In this document: piece after piece, positions 1 to 11,312 of the stretch
Numbering within the stretch: position 1 is the stretch's first letter
How the letters are laid out: every line of letters starts with the position of its first letter
Source: Zygnema cylindricum
Taxonomy: Eukaryota; Streptophyta; Zygnematophyceae; Zygnematales; Zygnemataceae
Length of the DNA stretch: 59,700 bases
Reading direction: 5' to 3'
Assembly: GCA_037447655.1 (NCBI GenBank)
Contig: JBBHKE010001781.1
Coordinates: 229,340-289,039 of the forward strand
Notes under the pieces: generated by a model
The model's database searches: none
The model's input: only the letters and a program-made list of their open reading frames with translations
Told to the model about the DNA's origin: nothing
Translations under genes and position numbers: made by a program

Positions 1-118
1 TGAAATGGTTGTATAACCTCTTCATGTAGATCCATATGGTTTTTAAAAACGACACTGGATGTTTGACATGTAACATGTTTCGTTTTTTTTTTGTTTTCTT
101 TTTTTTAATTATGTGCAG

Positions 119-3100
119 CTAGTTTTCCTTGTCACGTCATATAATGTCACTGACAATCCAAAGGAGATTGGATCATATGTCGGGTTTTTGGTAAGCAGTC
201 CAACCTTCTTTTTTGTTCTTCTCCTCTCAAGCATATGTTCCTTTTTATCCCGCGTCTTCTTCTTCTTCTTCTTCTTCTTCTTCTACTTCTTTTCCTTCTT
301 CTTATTCTTTGTCTTCATCTCTTTCTTCTTCTCCTTCTTCTTCCCTTCCTCTTCCTCTTTTTCTTCATCTCCTTTTCTTCTTCTTCCTTTTCTCCTCCTT
401 TTCTTCTTCTTCCTTTTCTCCTCCTCTTTCTTCTTCTTCTTCTTCTTCTTCTTCTACATCTTCTTCTTCGTCTTTTCCTTCTTCTTTGTCCCCTTTTCTC
501 TCTGTGCTTCATGTCCATATTCTATTAAGATAGGTGTTTGGGCACTGGTTTTTCTTTCTTGTCGCCGACATTTCATCTTTGTGACACAGTTACAAAACCT
601 TCCTATCTACAGACATAAGACCGTTTTAAAAATCTTCAACTTCTTGAAACGTGCACCTGTAACGGGTTTACTCCAGTTATTGATGGAACTCTAGTAATTG
701 GAAGTAGTTCTGTAAAATACAGAGGAGAGTTACAGTGTTGGGTCCAAAAAAGCCCCACTCTTAACTTTTTCCCTTAAATTTTATGAAGCTATACCCTAAA
801 TTTACTGTTAGTGTCAATAACACTTATTTACTGTCGGTTTTTTTTCGCCCTCTGAATACAAAATAGTGTTGATAGCGTTAATTGTTTTCTTCTTAACTCT
901 TAATAATTCTTAAGCTAATTCTTTAAACGGTTTAAAGCCAGCCACGTCATTCAGAATTACACTTATATAAACTTCATACTAATAGTGTTTTTACTTTAAT
1001 AGCTATTCACAGTTTTCACTGTTCATTGCCATGGATCAAGAAGCGAATTTGGTTGTACATGTTTTTGAACAAAAATCACAGGAAGAAAAGAAAAAAAAAA
1101 GATGAAAAAGAAATAAAAAATGGGAAGGTAATTTGGTGGTTTTTTTTTGCTAGTGCTAACGAGATTAGGTCAGAACGGTCCATTGCAATTTGTCTGAAAT
1201 TAATATGTATATTCTAGTTTTTGATACAATTAGAGTTTTCAACACTAATTAGTGAAGGTTTTTTTGACCAAAAGTTATAAAGTAGTTTTGAAGGCGCTAT
1301 TCCATCCAACCCTAAAGTACAGATGTATTTTTGACATGAAGTTTTTATTTACACTAATAATTAACCAACTCAAATAGGGGTAAAAGGTGAAATTTATTGT
1401 TGATTCTAGTTTCTAGTTTGTTACCTCTCTTTTTTTCGTGAATGTTTGTACTAGAATATTCGAGAAATCCAAAACCCAATTCGTTTCCCATTTTTGGCAA
1501 CAACATCACAGGGTTAGGATTTTGGTTCTATGAATGAAACCTATATATAATTTTTTAATAATATGACAATAATGAAAACCTTTGTTATAATGCATTTTTA
1601 AAATTATAGGCTGATTACATATAATGTACAAAATAATTTAATCATACACTAGTGGGACCATTCGGAAAAGGTACCAGGAACCTCAGTTCAAAAAAGAGCT
1701 AAATTAAAAAATTAAAAAAAAAACATTCATGTAATTCTTGATTTTACTTCTTGTCTGTTGTGTTCTTGCCGTTTGATCAAAGCGTATGTTTTTTGTTTTT
1801 TTTTGTATATGATTTGTTGTTTTTTTTGTATATGTTTTTTTTGTTTTGTTTTTCGATTATTGTGAGTTGACGGATACCATCACTCCAATTAAGTGATGAA
1901 CGAATGATATAGTACAAAGGTGCAATTTACTTGTATCTTTGGTACTATACGAAAAAAATCGTACCGGCTTTACAGTTACTTTATTTTTTGTTCGTCGTAA
2001 CAGCTTTACTTTTACTTTATTTTGGTTCTCATAAGTACGAAACCTGGAAATTTGATGCATTTTTGCTGTTGTCCTTGAATGGTGAATTCGTGCTCGAGTA
2101 TATCTTTGAAGGACCGAAAATCCTTAAATACCGATGATTATGATTTTAACTTTATAGAAGTACGGAAGTACACGAGTATCATACGGCACACTGTGAATCG
2201 TTATTGGCGTTTGTAGAACTGCTTGTTTTTTCATTCAGAGCCAAATTAGAAATAATAACTCTAATATAAACCTCATGTTAATTATTTTTAGAAATAATAA
2301 CACATATAAACCCCATGTTATGATGTTTCATGGTGTCCCCTGTGGCCCCAATTAAAATTGTACTTTTGTGAGTGTTAAGGATTCTTTCAGGGATTCTTTC
2401 AATGGGCAGTTGAAAAAAGAAAAAATAAAAAAACGAAAACAAACAAGTAAGTAGTTTGAGTGCCTCACTAAGACTGACTATTGAAGCCGTCTCTTTTGCA
2501 GGCCGGTTTATACCCATTTGGACACTTCTGCTCCTCTTTTGTTTGGGGCATTATATCTGATGCTACAGGACGAAAGGTACGAAAGGAAAAGAGGGTGTTC
2601 TTGGTGTATTATTGTTGGGTTTACTGAAAATTTGTTTGGGTTCAAATTCGTTTTCTATCGGTGTCAACGGCATTGTTTCTCGTATGTCTGTTCCTATTTT
2701 TTTTTCTTAATCGTAAAATCGTATGCAAAAATGTATGCATTCATGTAAAGTTTAATTTTTTAGGTACTTGTAATTGATTTTTCTTCCATGTGGGAGGATA
2801 TTGTCGTATTGTAGGATAATTTAGACCACACTATCCACTAACAGTTTGGAATTAATGTCCATCAAAGCATAAACGCATGGAAGAAAAACTTGGAAAAAGT
2901 CATATATTATGTTTTGGTAGGATTGCTCAATTCTTATCACTCTCACAGTCATGAAGAAGTGATACATTCACCACTATTAGTGTTGATAATGTTTGTAAAG
3001 CTTATTGTTTGTTCTATTACCTTTGCTAACTCACATTGTGTGGGTGCAATTTTCCTAGATATGAGGTACATTTCACACGATAACATGTTTTTTATTAGAG

Positions 3101-6027
3101 GATCTTACTTTATTTATCTTATGGAGTTAGCAAAGAAAGTAGTTTATGAATGATAGGAACAGTACTTATTTCCATTTTCTTGTTACAGACTACAAATTTT
3201 TTGTTTGTCAAATGTTGAGTTATTGCCTCAATTCATTTATGCCAATTATGTTATCATGAAAATAATATGATATGTCATTATATATATATATATGGTTTTC
3301 TCATACATATGATATATAATTAGTTACAGCCTCACTTCATTTATGCCTTGGTTTCAAAAACGGTTCAAAATAACTGAATTTTATTCCACCACACAAAGGT
3401 TAAAAAGCTTCCAGAATTTGTGTAAGATTACTGTTGGAGAGGAGGGGAAGAGGGAGAGGGAGGAGAGACAGAGAGAGAGAGAGAAGGAGAGGGTGAAGGA
3501 GAGACAAAGAGAGAGAGGGAGACGGGAGGGGTAGGGGCAGGGGGAGGGGGAGAAAGAGGTGTGCCCAAATCGGCCTTGAATAACGATTGTCCTTGTAGAG
3601 TTTTTTTGGCAGATTTGGATGATTTTTGGTAATGTCGTGACAGGTGTCACAGCTATGCTCCTTGGTTTCTGTCAAGATTATTGGTTGGCGTGTGTGGTTC
3701 GATTGGCAAGTGGAGTTCTCAATTGTACTCTCCTTGTCAGCAAATCGATTCTCGCAGAATCTTGCAATCAGTGAGAATACTTCTCTTCTCATCCCCTCCT
3801 TACTTTGTCTTGTCCCATCCTTACCTTCTCCTTATCTCATCCTTGTCTTATCCCATCCTTCGTATCTTTTCTTTTGTACCCCTTGTCTTGAACTTCAAAC
3901 CTTATCTCTTTGTATCTTGCTTTCGTTTCTTTTCCTCATCTTATTCCGTCCTTCTTCTCTTGTCTTTTCTATCTCCTTCATGTCCCTCCATTTCTTTTTC
4001 ATGTTAACTTATCTCGTCTCCGCATCTTTCTTTCCAATCCTTTTTGTATCTTTTTGTTTTTACTTTCCTTAACTTTTCCCGTTGTGCATTCACAAAACTG
4101 GATCACCGGTCAAAATTTCTCTCATCTGGCCAGAACTATTCATTTAATAAACTCTATTTTTTGTGTGTCATATTAGCTCAAAAATTGGGGTTTGTAATCC
4201 TTTCGGAAAATAGTGTCTTTCTGGAATCTGGTTGGGAAAACGGAGGCATGTTTCTTTTTGATTCTTTTTGTTTCTGTTTTGTCTTATTTTGGTCAAATAA
4301 AATGTTTCTGGACCCTGATCGATTAAACAGAAGCATCGCTCTTTTTTATTCTTTTTCCTTCTTATTAGGTCAAATGTGGTGTTTGATAACCTTTGTAGTT
4401 TTTCTGGCCTCTGGTTGGGAAAGCAGAAGCATGATTTTTTTGGACTCCGTTTTTTATTTCTTTTTGTCTTATTTTGTCCAAACTTGTACTTGGTAATCCT
4501 TAATAATAGTTTTTCTTGACTCTGGTTTGTCAAAACAGAAGCAATATTTCTAAAGGCTATGCGGTTCTCAACGTTAGTTGGGGAGTCGGAGCAATTATGG
4601 GATCTCTTTCCGGAGGACTCCTCTCAAATCCTTGTCGACTTTATACCGAAGGAGACTGTCCAGTTTATCTGAAAAAGTATCCCTATCTCCTTCCTTTGGC
4701 AGTATCTGCAGTAATGTCGGTTATCGGAACCATCTGTTCTAGTCTCCTTCCGGAAACCAACCCCGTAGTGAAACCGGGGTACAGCCAACTAGAAACCTCG
4801 GATGATCTCGAATTAGACGGAATTAACGACTATAAATCGATAAGGAAAGGATATACTGAATTTCCCGTGGTAGAGAAACAGTGGGAGGAGGAGGGAGTGG
4901 GAAAAGTGCAGATGATCAGGTCTCTCTCGTCATTAGAGGAGGAGGAGGAGGAGGAGAGAAGAGGAGGGAGAGATTTTTTTAGCCGTCCGAAACCTTTTTT
5001 TAATTTTGGGGATGGTAAGAAAATGGAGTTGATTCGGCGTATTCTTCGAAATCGAGAAGTTCAGATGGTCACATTGCTATATGCTCTCTTTGGCTTCAGT
5101 TTCAGTTATAGTGGTAAGGATATTTTTCTTTTCAAACCCCTTTTTCTTCAAGTCAAGAACTTTTTTTATGAAAACTCTTTTCCTCAAGCCTGGAGCACAA
5201 GGTTTGAAAAAAACAAAATGTTTTGAAAACAAAATCAAATGTGTTTGCTTAATATATTGGAAAAAATTTCGATCTTTGTGGGAAAAAGGTTTAATGGGTA
5301 CAAATTGAGTCTCGCAAGATAAAGACATTTCATCATACTTAGGATAATGTGACTTCCTTTTACGATTTTTTCTTAATGATATTATGAATTTGACTAATCG
5401 TTTCTTCTTCGTTTTTCTTCTTTCTCACCTTTTTTTTATTCTTTTCTTTTTTTTGCAGAGGAACTGTTTCCCATTTTTGCCGCTGGTCCTAAAGCCCTCG
5501 GAGGTTTAGGAATGGACGCCTCTTCTTTGGGCTATTTTTTCGGTATTGGAGGAGGAGTGACAATTCTTTACTCGTTATTTCTCTATCCCTATATAGCCGA
5601 ACGACTCGAAGTCCTTAAATGTATCCAATTGGCCGTACTTACCTTCAGTTTCTTATTCATAATTATGCCTTTTTGTTCTCTACTGGTCGATTTCCCGTCT
5701 ATAGAGTGGATCCTATTGTTGCTTTTGTTAATAGTAAAAGTAATAATTTTATCGACGGTTTTTCCTTCGATTATGGTACTTAGTTGTAATGCGGCTTCCC
5801 CCGAAACTTTAGCTACAGTCCAAGGTCTTGGACAAAGTTTTAGTTTTTTTTGTCGAGGATTTGCGCCAGCTGTCGGAGGTCTTATTTGGTCGATCTCTAC
5901 AAGATTTCCTTTTCCTATCCACCCGTTTTTCCCCTGGATTTGTGTGGCTTGTACATCTTTTGTAACATATTACTTTTCCACTCAACTCTCACCCTCACTC
6001 AATTCTCCTCGTGTTTCTCCACTTTAA
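119..6027 (+). CDS. ZIFL-like major facilitator superfamily transporter (5' part missing)
   Basis: Five exons join in phase: 119-190, 2502-2576, 3613-3770, 4539-5113 and 5459-6027 (482 codons plus stop), with GT-AG introns. The product is a polytopic membrane transporter. Exon 1 encodes the segment just after the missing first helix. Exon 2 ends in the MFS loop signature WGIISDATGRK, and exon 3 continues with IWMIFGNVVTGV and a helix ending LNCTLLVSKSILAE. Exon 4 carries GAIMGSLSGGLLSNP, the YPYLLPL helix and a central cytoplasmic loop with a seven-Glu run. Exon 5 holds the C-terminal helices (EELFPIFAAGP, YIAERLEVLK, GLGQSFSFFCRGFAPAVGG). These blocks match plant ZINC-INDUCED FACILITATOR-like proteins and related fungal MFS carriers, which move zinc-chelators or organic anions across vacuolar or plasma membranes; the substrate here is inferred only by family. 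The N-terminus lies before base 1. Intron 1 is long (2.3 kb) and repeat-filled. Confidence 0.85.
250..500. repeat. (TTC)n-rich microsatellite in intron 1
   Basis: Pyrimidine-only tract of TTC/TCC triplets with interruptions, inside the first intron of the transporter gene. Long open frames across it (poly-Ser/poly-Phe) are repeat artefacts. Confidence 0.9.
700..2501. other. Remainder of transporter intron 1
   Basis: AT-rich intronic DNA with homopolymer runs. No coding segment is supported. It contains one copy-like fragment of the MITE terminal repeat near 2189-2209. Confidence 0.6.
2189..2209. repeat. Solo MITE-terminus-like fragment
   Basis: CTGTGAATCGTTATTGGCG resembles the terminal inverted repeat CACCGCGAATCGTTATTAGCG of the MITEs at 17.3 kb and 50.7 kb, with several mismatches. 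I found no convincing partner terminus nearby, so this may be a remnant or chance. Confidence 0.35.
3437..3560. repeat. GA-rich low-complexity tract
   Basis: Purine-only run of GA and GGA repeats inside transporter intron 2, about 50 bp upstream of the exon 3 acceptor at 3612. Confidence 0.85.
4180..4549 (+). repeat. Imperfect tandem repeats duplicating a splice acceptor
   Basis: About four diverged units of roughly 90-110 bp. Each contains a 'TCTGGTTGGGAAAGCAGAAGCA'-like core, at about 4222, 4310, 4405 and 4517. The last core carries the real exon 4 acceptor (CAAAACAG at 4531-4538, then AAGCAATATTTC). At least two upstream units keep an AG followed by AAGCA. Confidence 0.6.
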
Positions 6028-7149
6028 TTTATGTGTGGAGTTATAACACGGTTGTAGTTAGGTTCGTCATTTGACAATTTTTTCATGTTACAATTTTAGG
6101 TACGTTTTAGGCTCGAATCCGCTTGGAAATTAGAAATAAGAAAATATTTTTTTTAAAAGGTTTGAGGCTTTTTTGAATGTCAGAAGGTTCGAGAATTGTG
6201 TATAGTAAGTTGAACCTTTCAACTGTAATTCTGTGGATTTCTTGTACTTATTTAGCTCTCTAAACCCAAATTCTCTTTTTTTTTCTGAAAATTTGCGACC
6301 TTTTGGTCTCATTTAGGAGAAGTAACAACACCAAAAAATCTTTGGATTAAGGCTTCACCATAGGTTTTTATTTTGGTTGGAGTAATACCGTTTTTATCTG
6401 TAGGAAACAGGAAAATTCTGTTTTTATTATACAGATTTTAGTGTAGAAAAACATGTGGCAGTTTCAAGACCTGTTCAACGGGCACCAAAAAAAACAAATT
6501 TTTATGCACTTGTTTTGCTTATATTTGTTTTTATTATATTGCCGATGAAATATGATTGGAAGAAACGTTTTAAGAGGGATTGATGATAATGATCGTGAGG
6601 AAACTGATGCGTTGTTGCTTGAAAAGATTTGTTATTGGTTATGAACTTACTATGCAAATGTCTGAGATCATGGTAACATATAATTTGATACATCGGTTTT
6701 TTTTAATTAAGAACTTGGTTCTTTTACTCTGTAACTGTGTGACATAATGTTTCCGCACTAAAATTGGTGTCATGGACAGAGAAATCGTGGTTGCTTACCG
6801 ATGACACTCCGATCTTTTCCCAGCATGCTCTCTTTACAACATTCATTAGGTTTATCTATGGTTATATAGGTGGAAAAGACTATCACAGACTGAAATAAAA
6901 AAAGCGCAAATAAAAAAGTGGGATGGTAAACGATCTGAGTACTAGGCTGTAGATGAGTTCGAGCTTGTGTTAAGGTGTTTCCTCTGTTTTCCGTATTCTT
7001 AAACACTTTCTTGACTTCTTCCACGAGCATGTTTCTGCTTTTGTGTGGTGCGTTTATTAGTTAATATTTTACTTCACAAGAATCGTAATAAATAATACGC
7101 GCAATCACAAAAGAAAGAGTAAGATAGCATACCATTTAAGTCTTACCTG
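6028..7149. other. Intergenic: 3' flank of transporter
   Basis: AT-rich sequence without supported genes. It separates the transporter stop codon from the 5'-truncated non-LTR element. The transporter 3' UTR presumably lies in the first few hundred bases. Confidence 0.6.
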
Positions 7150-7566
7150 GCCGTGGCGGTGGTAGCGGGGCTTGAGAAACTATGGCTCGATGTCGATGAT
7201 TCCTTCGAGGCGATTGGTGAGCCCTTCATGCCGAGCATGAGGATCGAGTTGCGAGTGCTTCTTTCACACCACGTCGTACATCTCGGACTTCAGATGTGCC
7301 ATCCTCATATCGTCGTGCGGTCCATTTGGGCCGAGTTGGTGAGCTCTCTCGAGCGGTTAGAGCCCTCGGTCTGCTGCGACTGTTGAGATTCTCCGAGCTC
7401 TTCATCCACCAGCTCCTACCCCTTAGTCCCCCTCTATTCACACCTTCGAGCCGACAAAGTGTTTTCTCTTGGATCGAGACTCTTTAATTAAAGCCCTTAC
7501 GACTTCTCCACATCTTTCAGCAGGGGGGTCCCTTCGGGCACTATTTATGAGTTATTTCGCGACGTT

Positions 7567-8236
7567 TTGCCTCCGGAATCTGGTGCTCGGGGCTTTGATA
7601 TGTTTTTTCAAGTATGTTCCCTTGTTACGGCTGGCACTATCCCATCTCGTATTTGCGATCTCCTCACAACCTCCCGCCTCGTAGCTGTCACCAAACCCAA
7701 TGGGGGAATCCGTCCTATTGCAGTGGGCGGGGTATTGTACCGATTGGTGGCCTGTGCAATCTGCATCAAACTCCAGCCCGCTTTCCATGATTATTTCTCT
7801 CCTCATCAATTCGGAGTGGCAACCCAGGGGGGGTTGTGAGGCCGTGGTCCACGGGATCCGGGCTTTGTTAAATGCCCATCCGGATTGGTTAGTCCTCCAG
7901 GTGGATGTTTCTAATGCCTTTAATACAGTGGATCGAAATGCCATTTTTTCGGAGCTTATGGCTGCACCTTCCCCGATTGTCTAGATATTTCCTTTTGTGA
8001 GAGCTTTTTATTCTCTGAGTAGTAGCCTCTCTTTCTCCACTGATGACGATTTGGTCCCACTTTCCTCCACAACTGGCACTGGTCAGGGTGATCCTCTTGG
8101 GGGCCATTTGTTTGCCCTAGCCCATTACCGCGCCCTGCGAGCTTCCGCAGCTGCTTACCCTTCTTGCCTCTTCCCTTCAGTTACCGATGACACACACAGT
8201 ATTGGTCCTTCGGAACCAAGTTATACCGGCCTATAA
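7567..8236 (+). pseudogene. Reverse transcriptase domain of copy 1 (frameshifted)
   Basis: Motifs recovered across several frames: KPNGGIRPIAVGGVLYRLVA (fingers), LVLQVDVSNAFNTVDRNAIF (motif A with its Asp), TGTGQGDPLGGHLFAL (motif B) and VTDDTHSIG (motif C, with the Asp pair kept but the usual Tyr/Ala context changed). A frame change near 7830 and an in-frame TAG at 7981 break it. It would synthesise cDNA at the target site if intact; it cannot be active here. Confidence 0.8.
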
Positions 8237-8864
8237 TTCCGATTCTTCGCGTGCACGCTTCTTGTCTTGTGGCGGACCTGGCTTTAGAGCTTCGCTATTG
8301 GCTGTCCCTATCTTATCTACTCTTCGTTTCACCCCGGCTCAGTTCACGACGGCCCTTAGGTTCCGGCTCAGCGTCCCTCGCCCACCTTTGCTTGGCTCAC
8401 TTGTTTGCTCCTGTGGCCACGTTCTCGAGCCCGACGGGGTCCATTTGCTTCGTTGCTCCCACGGGGGCGAGTTGATTCTGGCGCACGACACGATTCGAGA
8501 CACCATCGCTACTATCGCTTCTGATGGGGGATTTTCTGTTCTTCAAGAGGCCTCTCACATTATTCCTTCGCGTCGGATTGACCTCGTATTACTTGATGGT
8601 GCACGTCGTACATTTGGCGACATTGTTTTGGCGACCCCTACCTCAACTACAGTCTTCAACCAAGCGGCTCGGCATGTGGGAGTGGCTGTCCGTGACGTGG
8701 CTAAAAGGAAGGAGGGTGATAATGTCCGTCGCGACGGTATGAATGGCTTCATTCGGATGGTTGTCGAGATATTTGGTTGTTTAGGTGTGGCTTTGGACGA
8801 GTTTTTCCGTACTTGTGGTCGGCGCTCTCTCGAGAGGCGGAGACCTAGGAGCCCTTTTGTTTGA
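8187..8864 (+). pseudogene. Zinc-motif plus restriction-like endonuclease-type domain of copy 1
   Basis: An open segment of about 200 codons. It contains C-x1-C-x9-H-x3-C (CSCGHVLEPDGVHLLRC), then HDTIRD, an E in a short helix (VLQEASHIIP), RRIDLVLLDGARRTFGDIVL and a helical tail. The order 'CCHC, then E...D...D' after an RT resembles the CCHC plus PD-(D/E)XK-like endonuclease of R2/NeSL-type elements. The family resemblance is from memory, and the nuclease role is inference. Confidence 0.55.
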
Positions 8865-9419
8865 GTCATTACATCTTTTTATCGTCAACGTTTTTCCGTG
8901 GTCCTACAACGAGTGCTGGCTTCTATATTACTTCGATCGTCTATTGCCATTATGGATTGACGGCGTGTTCCGAAACTTCCTCCTTGTGCTCCTCCGAGAT
9001 TCGGGGACTTACGTGGTTGCTTTCCGTAGATTTTTAGTTATGTTGGGGGTTTTTTTTTTATACGTGTTAGTTTTTTCCTTTGATGTTTTGTTTGCTGAGT
9101 TTTGCTTTTTTGGGTGATTTCGATTTCCATGCCATCCTTTCGTATATATTTGACGTTTTTGCCTTGGTTTTCCTTTTAGTTTATTCCCTCGTAATGCGGT
9201 TTTTTCAGTTTTAGCAATGCTACTTCCTTTTGTTCCTATGGACTCAGATGGTTTACCATCGCGCTATTTTAAATAAAGTTTTGCCCCTTTTTTAATTTTT
9301 AAGTACAGACTACGTTTCTTACGAGTTGGCCTGGTTGGTGAGATTGGTGAGAGTCGTATTTTACACTCAAAAACGGCGTTACTCTCACCATTTGCAAGAT
9401 ACCGCCCGGGTACCTTACA

Positions 9420-9492
9420 TTTTACTTTAGGGTTTTTGAGTGGTTGTGTTTTTTTTTTAATAAAAAAAACAAAAATGAGAAAAAAACCCTAA
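9420..9492. repeat. Short imperfect palindrome with telomere-type ends, copy 1
   Basis: It begins TTTAGGGTTTTTGAG and ends AAAAAAACCCTAAAC around a T-run/A-run centre (TTTTTTTAATAAAAAAA). Almost the same arrangement recurs at 17733-17800. This suggests a small dispersed foldback element or a conserved repeat terminus rather than chance. Confidence 0.55.
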
Positions 9493-10952
9493 ACATATTT
9501 ATATACACGACGTCCGCGCAGCGCAGCGCGTCGTAAAACGGAATGAAAGTGGGGCGACGTGGACGTGTGCACCGCATCCTCTCACCGCTCTCACCGTTTG
9601 TCCGTAGCGCGAAAATTGCTCGGGTTAAGACTGGTATGATTATAAATGTATAGCGAATGTGACAAAAGTCACACTAGATTAACCTGCGAAAACCAGAAAC
9701 GCGGCGAAAACAAAATCACAAGCAAAAAAAATAAAAAAAATGGCAATTTAAGGGAGTAAATAAAACCTCGTAAAAAACACTATCAAAACCTTGAAATCTG
9801 ACAACCTGTAGACCGAACCTTTAACATAACTAAGCAAAAAAAAAAAAAAACCTATTACCCCACAGGAGAAAAAAACACAACTATAGTCTATTTCCGCATA
9901 GTCTGTAGAGCCCCAAGGAGGTTTGAAAAACAACTACAATCCATCACCTCGATAATATAAAAGATTAGCGATATACTGTTACCATCACTTCTCACATTTC
10001 ATGTAACCCACACCATATTGTGTACCACATCATTTATTGCACATCACACATCACCATCACCATCACCATTATAGCCTTAAACATATCACCATTCACATAT
10101 CCCATATCCATTGGACGTTTCAATTTCAAATTTTTATTTCCTCCAAGAGTTGGAACAAACAACTGCCTTAAATCCCCAAAATAGATTAATGATTGAGTAG
10201 GGCTTCATTCTTACATTACAGTCAGTATCGAAACTGAACATAACTTGACAGGAATAACCTACTTCACCTGCTCTGTTTTCTTTTGTATTTCCATTTGTAA
10301 GGTTTGTTCATATGGCTGGCAATACATGAAGAAAAGATACAAAAATACACCAAAGCACAAAAGGAAAAAATAAAAATGAACAAGTAAAATCCCAAAAATT
10401 TAAGTGCGTTCATGAAAAAATATGAAGCTAATCACTACTCACACATTATACATACAAAGGTTATATAGTACATATACATGCATGCATATAAATCCACACC
10501 TCTGCCCAGCTCCCTACTACTCCCTTTTCCCCCTTCCAGAATTAAATTGGAACATACTTGTTTCCTTGTTTCCATACTAGTTTTCCTTGTTTCCATAATA
10601 GTTTCCTAAAGCATAACCAACATCAATTCGACATCGGGAACTTTATGACACACTAATTATTACTAAAGACTTCGAGGCTAGTCTTAGCCCTACTACCTAC
10701 TGAAAGTGTACAGAGAATGTACCCTATATGTACCTAACAAAAAATGAAAGAATGTAAATGAAAGAATGTTAATGAAAGAATAAAAATGAACAAATGAACG
10801 AATAAAAGAATGTGTGTGTCACAAATGAATGAACGAATAAAAAAATGTGAGGGTCACGAATGGAACAACCCTAATTACAATGTTTTCCTCCAGACTTTAG
10901 TAATTCTCAGAATGTATCACAGTTCTCCATTTATTTGCCTTATTCCCGTGGG

Positions 10953-10955
<3 letters not shown>
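9493..10955. other. Intergenic, no gene seen
   Basis: AT-rich DNA with A-runs, a CACATCACCATCACCATC cluster near 10050 and a repeated AATGAAAGAATG motif near 10740-10840. No coding potential is supported. Confidence 0.6.

Positions 10956-11002
<47 letters not shown>
10956..11002. repeat. (AG)n microsatellite
   Basis: Uninterrupted AG dinucleotide run of about 47 bp, downstream (3') of the RWP-RK gene. Confidence 0.95.
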
Positions 11003-11004
<2 letters not shown>

Positions 11005-11312
11005 AAGGGAGGAAGAGCTCTCCACTCCACTCCACTGCCCCTTTTTTTTAGAAAAAATAATTTTCTCATCTAACAGCCAAAAACACAAACGTTTCCGTAA
11101 ACAAATAATAGAACATCGTGGTTAATAAACCAGCTATAGAACCACCGAAGTCCACCGAATTCCACCAAAGGCACCAAAGTCCACCAAAGTCCTACATACC
11201 TGTGAAAATATCAATCTCAGATTACTTCCAGGCCCCTATCTGCGAATAAAACAAAGACCGCAATGTACAGGCTGGCTTGAGCCAGTATTTCCGGACAAAA
11301 AATTACCAAAGA

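Larger units (their letters stand above)
7150..9290 (+). mobile_element. Non-LTR retrotransposon with RT and RLE-like C-terminus, copy 1 (degenerate)
   Basis: A single-ORF retroelement relic broken by frameshifts and stops. Readable parts in order are: SYRRAVHLGRVGELSRAVRAL (about 7300), a segment that precedes RT in this family; RT fingers and palm (7567-8236); and a C-terminal zinc-binding and nuclease-like domain (8187-8864). The end is a 3' UTR containing GGACTCAGATGGTTTACCATCG and an AATAAA-like tail near 9270. The same order, and the same 3' UTR motif, occur on the minus strand at 24.3-28.1 kb. Relative to that copy, this one is truncated at its 5' end and lacks about 0.8 kb between RT motif C and the zinc motif. 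Confidence 0.8.

Noticed and set aside
113-694. Long frames of Ser/Phe and Arg/Lys across 200-530
   Set aside because: They read through a (TTC)n tract on both strands; only 119-190 is coding.
7296-7487. Independent small gene upstream of the RT
   Set aside because: Its start matches the pre-RT segment of the second retroelement copy, so it is part of the element.
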